Shown here piece by piece: positions 57,352 to 64,000 of a stretch of DNA of 64,000 nt. A program made the position numbers and the translations under genes. The stretch lies in the NCBI RefSeq assembly GCF_030272615.1, contig NC_081406.1, positions 188,278,391 through 188,342,390 of the forward strand. Direction: 5' to 3'. Origin of the DNA: Cryptomeria japonica. Taxonomy: Eukaryota; Streptophyta; Pinopsida; Cupressales; Cupressaceae. How positions within the stretch are numbered: position 1 is the stretch's first letter; every line of letters starts with the position of its first letter. The notes beneath the pieces were generated by a model. It was not told the origin of the DNA, ran no database searches, and was given only the letters and a program-made list of their open reading frames with translations.

Positions 57352-58146
57352 TATTAGGAATCCCGCAGATACTGAGAGGGGGGGGTGAATCAGTATCTAA
57401 CTGCTGAGTAGAATTTCTTGAATTAAAACATGCAGAACATATTATAACAGTGTACCGGTATGCAAGAAATAATGCAATAAATAGAATCAAGAACATCCAC
57501 ATGAAAAGAACACCATAACACAAGGTTTTAATGAGGAAACCTGGTGTGGGAAAAATCTTGGTGGGATTTGTGACCCACAATATTCACTCACTGGCCAATA
57601 AGAGAATATTACTTACAATAGGGGCCTACACATGCAGGAAGGCCAACTGCCTAGAGCTCACTGCTCAATGGGAAATCTCACTGACTTACAATGAGGATTA
57701 TACAAATCCAATATCTTGTACTTCTTTACAATAGCATCTATAATGCCTGATCTAGTACTAGTTGCTACTTTGCTTCTTACATAAACCCTTAGCCTATATT
57801 TCGCATAATAGGTCTACATAATATTTTTCCTTAATGCTTCCTCACTCATTCCCAAATGTCTACAATGATCTCTTTTATATATAAGAGTCATGTTACAATT
57901 TGCCAAGTCGGCTTACAAAGTTTTTACAATAATAAACAAAATATAATATAAAAAAATCTTGTCGGCCTCTGTGCCAGTATACTTCTTTTCTTTGTGTCAG
58001 TGTCGGTGTCCTGAGTACCGGTGTAGAGTGTGATCTATTGATGCTAGTATAATGCCTTTGGTAGTGCCATAGGATTGCAAGGTTGCCATCAATGACAAAA
58101 CCTTCAATCACATACAATGTCTCATTGGAGTGTGCATATGCCAACA
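57352..58146 (-). repeat. R11 5' LTR
   Basis: 795 bp. The plus-strand start is TATTAGG in place of TGTTAGG (one base changed in the terminal TG). Ends ATGCCAACA. The hairpin is at 57368-57398. Confidence 0.93.
57368..57398 (-). other. C-rich hairpin in R11 5' LTR
   Basis: AGATACTGA (57368-57376) pairs perfectly with TCAGTATCT (57390-57398). Confidence 0.7.
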
Positions 58147-58151
58147 TAGGG
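58147..58151. repeat. R11 target site duplication, right
   Basis: taggg, identical to 51510-51514. Confidence 0.92.
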
Positions 58152-58728
58152 AACCCAAGAAGAAGCTTACTCCAAAGAGAAAATAGACACCGGTTACCCC
58201 TTCATTGAATGATTTACTAAATGAAATAATAGAGGAAGGTAATATATCAAATGTTAATAAATGGTATACGTCTTCAAATGATACTGACAGAAAAATTATT
58301 GAAGAAAGCATTGTTCTTCATTTAGACATTTATAGTCTAAAGTTTTGATTGAAGTTGTTGATGAGCTACCAAATGATCTCTACATGATACTAGAAGCTAA
58401 AAGGCTATCAGTGATGAAATTAGACAAGAAAATGAAAGTTGAAGCACTCTTGGAAGTTCACTCGGTTAACTCGAAGGAAGAAATTGATGAACTTATTTCT
58501 GAGGCTAACTGATCAGTATTTTCTAGTGGACACCGGCAAGTGAGCCTGATGGCTGGAAGAGTAAAGGAAATTGCAAAAGAAACAATGGATAATTGGGATA
58601 TATTCTTTGCAAAGAAAGAAAAAAAAGAGGAAAAGAGCAGACCCAAGAAGACATTTAAGGTTTATGCAGAGCTTGAATTTAATTTTGGCAGATATCTTTC
58701 AGATTGTAACCAACCGGCTACAAACTTT
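58152..58728 (+). pseudogene. R8 ORF2, last part
   Basis: Continues from 51514: a basic stretch (PKKKLTPKRK), SLNDLLNEIIEEGN, charged helices, and a final ILADIFQIVTNRLQTLR-type end in a shifted frame. A large internal deletion near 58660 removes most of the C-terminal coiled coil present in R10 and R11. Confidence 0.8.
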
Positions 58729-58922
58729 GAGGTAAAATTTTTGCACTCGTTTGACTATTTTTTGACATCATTTGTCATTGATGTCATAGGGGGAGTAGTG
58801 GAGAAAAATACATGTATAGAGGAGATCACTTGCTCAGGGGGAGCACATCTTTTTGGAACCTTTTTGGACTTTAGTTTTTGGAAATAGTTTTTGGATTTTT
58901 CTCATGAGTGTTTCCATCAATG

Positions 58923-58936
58923 CCAAAGGGGGAGAT
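58923..58936 (+). promoter_or_regulatory. R8 polypurine tract
   Basis: CCAAAGGGGGAGAT beside the LTR. Extra purine runs lie at about 58788-58798 and 58835-58842. Confidence 0.92.
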
Positions 58937-59720
58937 TGTTAGAATCCTACACTCTTATGAGAATAGTTGATGTTGTCATTGATGGAAACCATCTGACAAC
59001 CAACTGGTAGACACTGGCATTGGCAATAGATTTCTACATACACCGGTGGGCACTTCATCGGCATTGGCAATAATGTATACCGACACTCAGGCCGACATGG
59101 AATAAAATTTTGTTTAATGTTTTGTAATGTAATTATCCTTTGTAAGCTAACATGGTATATTGTAAAAGACTCATATATGTATGAGATCTTATAGGTCATT
59201 TTAGGTATGAATATGGATAAGAAGTATAAGGCAATTTTGTATAAGGTGATATAGTTGACAATGAAGGTTTTGGTTATTCTCTGAGCTTAAACCGGTATTG
59301 AACATGGCATATGAGATGTTGTTTTGAGGAGTACATTTTATTGAATTTTGACAATCCATTTTGTAGTTAGTGTGACTCCTATTTTGTGATTGAGCAATGA
59401 GCTCTAGGCAGTTGGCCTCTCTGCATGTCCAGGCCCCTCATTGTAAGTAGTATTTATTCATTGCCTAGTGAGTAAATACTATGGGTCACAAATCCCATTG
59501 AGGTTTTTCCCATACCAAGTTTCCTCGTTAAATATCTTGTGTTATGGTGTGTTTTCTATGCTGTCTCTATTATTCTTATTTGCTACATTAATTCTTATTT
59601 ACCAGTACACTGTTTTGGGATGCAAAGTTTTAAATAAATTTAAATATTCTGCTAACCGTTTAGACACTGATTCACCCCCCCCCCCTCTTAGTATCTTTAG
59701 GACTTCCATTGAATCTAGCA
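58937..59720 (+). repeat. R8 3' LTR
   Basis: 784 bp, TGTTAGAATC to AATCTAGCA. Pairs with 37940-38710. Confidence 0.93.
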
Positions 59721-59725
59721 AATGC
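59721..59725. repeat. R8 target site duplication, right
   Basis: aatgc, one base different from aatgt at 37935-37939. Confidence 0.75.
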
Positions 59726-60550
59726 TATTCTTGATTTGGGTTGTAACTGGTATGTCCTTAGACCATTGAATATCACCAATTCCTGGAATGAAATTCTAAA
59801 AGTAGAAAAATAAGCCAATCAATAGTTGTCCATATTTAAACTTTTGACTATTGTCCTTCTTAATTGATTCTAAGTTTAGCATCAATTGACTTCTCATTGC
59901 CATGCACAAATGATAATCTACATGCACAACAACAGATGGCACATTGTTCATCTTGCTAGAATGGAATATCCGGTAACCAATAACCATTGTTACAAATATG
60001 ACTCCTGGATTTGCAATGTTATTGATCGATATAGCATGCCCATCAGCAGTGGTCTTTTTCAATGCAATAACAACCTCCTTTGAGATTATCCTCAATTTTT
60101 GTACTTCACCGGTTTGGCAGAAACCAGTTATTGCATGAATATCCTCCTTTGTGATGGTGTGAGATCTATCAAGATACATGTTCCCACCATGTACATGACT
60201 AAGGATAATCCTGACATGTTCTTCCTCAAAATATTCAAGAAAATAGGTTGCATTATGAAAACCCTTTTCATAAACCCTATATATTCAGGTTTGATTTTCT
60301 CTCTCTTATCACATAGAGATTTAAGTTGAGAATAGATTGCCAATGACCCTAGATCCTCAATTTTATAATCTATGTTACTTTTCAAATCACCTTTGATCAA
60401 AACACCTTGTGAAACTTGAGACAATGCATTATAAGACTCTATCTTATTTGTTTCCATTGACTCCATAGCTTCAATAGTAATCAAAAGACTCTCTACTGGT
60501 GTAGATGACGATTCTATTCTAGATAATCTTGATTTGAGAGTAATTAACAA
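59726..60550 (-). pseudogene. R6 ORF2, N-terminal part
   Basis: Segments 60128-60550 and 59796-60179 overlap through a frame change. The shared domain is visible: VSQGVLIKG, then SHTITKEDIHAITGF, NNIANPGVIFVTMVIGY and FKYGQLLIGLFFYF, aligned in order with R11 ORF2. A stop follows GLFFYF. The frame then leads to the R8 junction and continues at 37939. The start is not certain. The first in-frame ATG-like codon may be TTG, so the true ATG was probably lost. Confidence 0.75.
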
Positions 60551-61083
60551 AAATACCTTATTCCCTTCATGCTGATAGGGTTTCTGGTTTCTCTCTCATA
60601 TGCACACTCGATTTGCCTTTCTTTATCTTCAAATCCGATTCAACTTTGATCTGTAGCACAAATCTTTTCTTAATCAGCTAATAATGCTTTGTTTCGCTCT
60701 GCAAGTGCTCAAAATGCTTCTTCAAATGCAATTAGGTTAAAAATAACTTGGTGAAACTTTCTTTTATTAACTTACCCATTGCATTAATTACACTACCGAT
60801 AGGGTAAAAAACCCTAATTACCATTTAACAAACTCACCTATACCGATAGGTATATAACCGGTTGGTAATTCTTAGAAAACTGATAGATAATAATATAAAA
60901 AATTCTCATATTACAACTCAAAATGTGAAACTCTCTTACCATACACTCTTCAAGGGGTCCGAAAGTAGATTTACTGATATTCTCCCCTTAGGCTTGTTGA
61001 AAATCTTAGTTAACCAGTGTAGCAATCTCCACACTCGGTGAAGGGTTTGATTCTTCTACTGGCTTTTCCTCACTTTTCTTCTT
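60551..61083. other. R6 spacer between ORF1 and ORF2
   Basis: AT-rich with no supported gene. The same place holds non-coding DNA in R8, R10 and R11. Confidence 0.5.
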
Positions 61084-62326
61084 CTAAATTATGTTCATCT
61101 CTGCTCTAGTTTCTTCAACATCTACCTTATTCTTTCCTTTCTGATCTTCAGAGTGATTTATTGGTTGGTTCTTATTTGCTCTACAAAACTTGTTCATGTG
61201 TCCTGGTTTATGGCAATGATAGCAAGCCATCCTAAATGCTTTCCAAGGTCTTGCATTACCTCTTCCAGGTATTCTTCTACAGTTCATAGCCACATGTCCA
61301 TAGTTATTGCAAATTGTGAAAATCACATTTGTTACCTTCTTCATCTCATAAGGACTAAACTAGTTGACATAGGGTTTTTTTCTAGTTCATGTTTCTCTGG
61401 CTCTCAAAATTCCTTCTCCAATCATCGATAGGTCTTGGATTCATGTGAGGTGCTGGATTGTTCGCTCCATATGTGCATTCAACTGATCTATGTCCATACA
61501 TATTGCATGTGTAACAATGACCTTCAAATCTTCTAGACACATATCTAGTATTAGCATTATAGCCTATGTTCTCATTAGATCTGCTTGTACAAACATTAGC
61601 AGTATGTCCAGGTTTGTGATAGATAAAGAAAATAGGTTTGTAATCCTTCTTACTGGTAGGCTTCTTAGCCTTAGGAGCATTTTTACCTTTATACATGTTG
61701 CTCTTGGTATCGAAAGATTCTCCTATCTTAGATGTATTGAATCCTATTCTAGATGTGTCACCTTTCATCCTTTGAAATTGGATCTATTCATCTAGAATAG
61801 AGGAACTCTTGTTGAATTTGTCAAGTTTCCCATTAGCCTCAATAAGCTCTTTGGTAAGATCTTCATTATGCTTTGTAAGAGTCTCTCTAAGAGACATTAC
61901 CATTTCAAGATCTAACTGTAATGCTTCTTTTTCTTCCTTCTCCTCATGCCAGTGTTTATGCAAAGCTACATTCTCCTACTTGATCTTATAAATCTCATGA
62001 TCTTTCTCTTTGATCAGGTCTTCAACTGCCCTCCTTGCTTCAATTTCTTGACTCATATGGACTGTAAGAGCTTCAAGTTCTCTCCTCAAGTTTATCTTTT
62101 CACCATTCAGTTTCTCCACTTCTTTAGCCAATGCATCAATGTTGGCCTCATTTGAAGAGATGTTGTCAGAGTTCTCCAATAATTTCTTAGTCAGTTCTCT
62201 CCTCTTTACTTGTGAAGCTTTGAATCTACCTCTTAGGGTTTCAAGCTCTTCCTTAGTTACATCAAGTACTCTAGCCTTCTCTCTATAACTCATATCCCCC
62301 ATAATGGCTTTAGGGTTTCCTTCCAA
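61084..62326 (-). pseudogene. R6 ORF1: Gag-like coiled coil plus CCHC knuckles
   Basis: From MEGNPKAIMGDMSYREKARV a coiled coil of about 180 residues leads to a linker and knuckles. These are FIYHKPGHTANVC (first Cys changed), CYTCNMYGHRSVEC, one reading FTICNNYGHVAMNC and CYHCHKPGHMNKFC. Stops and shifts occur near 61975, 61380 and 61345. It is clearly related to ORF1 of R4 in spacing, less so to R8, R10 and R11. Confidence 0.8.
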
Positions 62327-62350
62327 TCAATTAAGCCTTAAGGAATTTGG

Positions 62351-62362
62351 GCTCTGCTACCA
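62351..62362 (-). promoter_or_regulatory. R6 primer binding site
   Basis: TGGTAGCAGAGC on the minus strand, one base off the initiator Met form. Confidence 0.82.
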
Positions 62363-62364
62363 AT

Positions 62365-63493
62365 TGATAGACTTATAAAACACTAAGAGGGGGGGTGAAT
62401 CAGTGATAGCAAAAATAATAATACTTTAAACCCAGACTGGTAAAAATAATTAACCAGTTTACTTAAGACTTTGCATGCAAGCCAAAGTGTTATAAAAACA
62501 TTCACAACAAGTAAAACATTCACCATAACACAAGTGTTTATACGTGGAAAACTCAACTGGGAAAAACCATGGTGAGATGGGACTCACAAGTTAACTATCT
62601 ACAAAAATAGGTAACTGACTGGTTAAGGTATACAAAGTGCTATGTTAGGAGCAAATCCTGTTAAAGATCCCAAAGCCCTATTAGGAGAAATGCCTGGTTA
62701 AAGGTAACCTCAATGGAAGATTTAGATTCAAGTTAATGAATCACCTTGTTAGAGGATTTGTACAATGAATCTTTTTAGAGCTTACCTGATTAGGGAATTT
62801 AACTACTATAGTGATTAGAAAACAACATGTGGTATGATCTAGGAATATCACATCTTGCTTGTATAGATCCTTTTTTTCTCACTTAATACTGCATCATCAA
62901 CATACTCTGCAACTCTTTCAATAAATCACATCAACTCTAACTAATAACACAACTTGTATCTTGCATTTCAAAATAGCTCATCACAATGTCTTTTTATAGA
63001 CATTTGATTTCATGTCGGCTCAAGAACCTCATCACAATTTCCTAGGTTCAGTGAATCTAGACAATCTTCCATAACACATCACAAATCATCACCAAAAATG
63101 TCAGTTAGAGATAACTCATCACACAATCAGTGAAACCAGTTGGAACACCATTACTGGTTTAGTGTTAACCACTTCCAACTCATTGACCAATTGTCTCCAT
63201 TTGCCTCATTGCTTCTCTCTACTATATCTTGAAATTGGTGTCAGTGAAATTGACCAAAACTAATTGTCTTTACTTCATATATTGGTTATCTACATATACT
63301 AGTTTAGATACCTTCATATCGGTTAGACTTCTCTAGACATATGATATCGGTTTGCAATACAAAGACTTAGGAGTAGTACCGGTTTGACTTAACTAAGATG
63401 ACTATGATAATATGAACATATTTATGTGTGTATATGTACCATCAATGACAACACATAAATTCATCTAATACAAAAATCATCAGCATGCCAATA
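62365..63493 (-). repeat. R6 5' LTR
   Basis: 1,129 bp, TGATAGACTT to ATGCCAATA on the plus strand. TATA box at 62991-62998. Confidence 0.9.
62991..62998 (-). promoter_or_regulatory. TATA box in R6 5' LTR
   Basis: TATAAAAA on the minus strand, shared with the other LTR. Confidence 0.55.
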
Positions 63494-63980
63494 GTATTGC
63501 ATGAAATGGCATGTGACATGACAAAACCCTAACACACACACATGATTGCAAATGAATGTTGTAATATTGCTCCAATGGATGAATAAAGAAGACTTGAATG
63601 CTTAAATGCTTGATGATGTATATTTTCTCCTCTGCTTTCTTATGAACCAACTCCCTTTTATACATGCCTAAAGGATTAATTTTCATTCACCAAAGGCCGA
63701 CAAAGAGGAGTGGAAACCTTGAAGGTCAAATTATGCATAGGGGATCGAGTAGACTCATTATAGGGCCACCCCAAGAGGTAGGGATAGGGGATCCACTCCC
63801 TTGTCCTGCCCTATTTTGGGGCCCAGATAGGGTTTGGAGGTAGGAATAGGTCTTGAGCAAGGAAGAACCCATGGGTAGAAGTGCAGAAAGGGATCTTGGT
63901 AAAAAAGGAGGATATCATCGCCAAAATGAGGACTTCAAATGTGGTTAAAATTGTAGGGGGCATAATTTTATGACACTACA
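63494..63980 (-). repeat. R1 5' LTR, last part
   Basis: Begins with gtatt, the right TSD of R6. Resumes the R5-like LTR with a TATAAAAG (63655-63662, minus), a G-rich block (63750-63960) and the end tatgacactaca. Confidence 0.82.
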
Positions 63981-64000
63981 CTAACCTATAGAGACCAAAA
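63981..64000. other. Flank of R1
   Basis: The last 20 bases lie outside every element in this window. They are too short to identify. Confidence 0.5.

Larger units (their letters stand above)
51515..58146 (-). mobile_element. R11: most complete polymerase-less copia-like element
   Basis: LTRs 51515-52309 and 57352-58146 (795 bp each), PBS 57337-57349, ORF1 56099-57280, ORF2 52511-55795, PPT 52310-52323, TSD taggg on both sides. 6.6 kb in all, not interrupted by any other element. There is no reverse transcriptase, RNase H, integrase or protease. It is the reference copy of the group and sits in R8 ORF2. Confidence 0.95.
37940..59720 (+). mobile_element. R8: polymerase-less copia-like element, split by R9 and R11
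   Basis: LTRs 37940-38710 and 58937-59720, PBS 38713-38725, PPT 58923-58936, ORF1 38782-39894. ORF2 is in three parts (40194-40350, 50240-51514, 58147-58728). The flanks are aatgt/aatgc. R8 sits in R6 ORF2 in the opposite orientation to R6. Without its inserts it is about 5.3 kb. Confidence 0.92.
33104..63493 (-). mobile_element. R6: polymerase-less copia-like element with ORF1 and ORF2, split by R7 and R8
   Basis: The LTRs are 33104-35397 (with R7 inside) and 62365-63493. The flanks gtgtt and gtatt differ at one base. PBS at 62351-62362, ORF1 at 61084-62326, ORF2 start at about 60550, PPT at 35398-35412. R8 (37940-59720) splits ORF2 into two parts that continue each other. The element has no reverse transcriptase or integrase. 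Confidence 0.88.
29107..63980 (-). mobile_element. R1: outermost gypsy-like element, host of the nest
   Basis: The minus-strand body (29107-32459) contains one coding block, a leader related to that of R5, and a PBS of the R5 type. The 5' LTR begins at 32460, is interrupted by R6 at 33104 and resumes at 63494 up to 63980. Both LTR parts align in order with the R5 LTR, including the closing gacactaca. The left part of R1 is cut by R2. The last 20 bases of the window (63981-64000) are flanking DNA, beginning ctaac, the expected half TSD. Confidence 0.8.

Noticed and set aside
1-64000. tRNA, rRNA, CRISPR or bacterial-type operon features
   Set aside because: None seen. The repeats are LTRs, TSDs and plant satellites, and no spaced direct-repeat array or ribosome binding site pattern is present.

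Overview
This 64 kb window is nuclear repeat DNA from a plant and contains no recognisable host gene, tRNA or rRNA gene. The Ty3/gypsy and Ty1/copia-type LTR elements, the plant mobile domain (PMD) gene carried by one of them, and the nonsense-ridden frames all point to a large-genome seed plant. A gymnosperm is possible, but the window does not prove it.

Almost every base belongs to one nest of LTR retrotransposons, which I call R1 to R11. LTR pairs, primer binding sites (PBS), polypurine tracts (PPT) and 5-bp target site duplications (TSD) give the order. R1 is the outermost element (reverse strand, body 29107-32459, its LTR split between 32460-33103 and 63494-63980). Left arm: R1 holds R2 (LTR 27672-29106), R2 holds R3 (a Tat-type Ty3/gypsy element, 12670-25946), R3 holds R4 (7874-12669), and R4 holds R5 (1-7873). 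Right arm: the R1 LTR holds R6 (33104-63493). R6 holds the solo LTR R7 (34186-35325) and R8 (37940-59720). R8 holds R9 (40351-50234) and R11 (51515-58146). The LTR of R9 holds R10 (44121-50059). Both arms are five levels deep. The left ends of R2, R3, R4 and R5 lie outside the window.

Only R3 has the genes of an autonomous element: gag, protease, G-patch, reverse transcriptase, two RNase H domains and integrase, plus an antisense PMD gene before its 3' LTR. R5 and R1 are gypsy-like with no polymerase. R9 is a small element with 1.7-kb LTRs and one coiled-coil frame.

The most unusual content is a group of five elements (R4, R6, R8, R10, R11) with the ends of Ty1/copia, probably Sirevirus-like, elements: initiator-Met-type PBS, PPT of the form CCAAAGGGGGAGAT, and LTRs opening TGTT or TGAT. 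They have no polymerase. Instead all five carry the same two genes. ORF1 is a long coiled coil followed by four or five CCHC zinc knuckles. ORF2, about 1,100 codons in the best copy (R11), has a conserved N-terminal domain I cannot assign, a basic middle and a C-terminal coiled coil. ORF1 would be a Gag-like RNA-binding protein and ORF2 a family-specific accessory protein. Reverse transcriptase and integrase would have to come from an autonomous relative elsewhere. Every copy here is broken by stops, frameshifts or later insertions.
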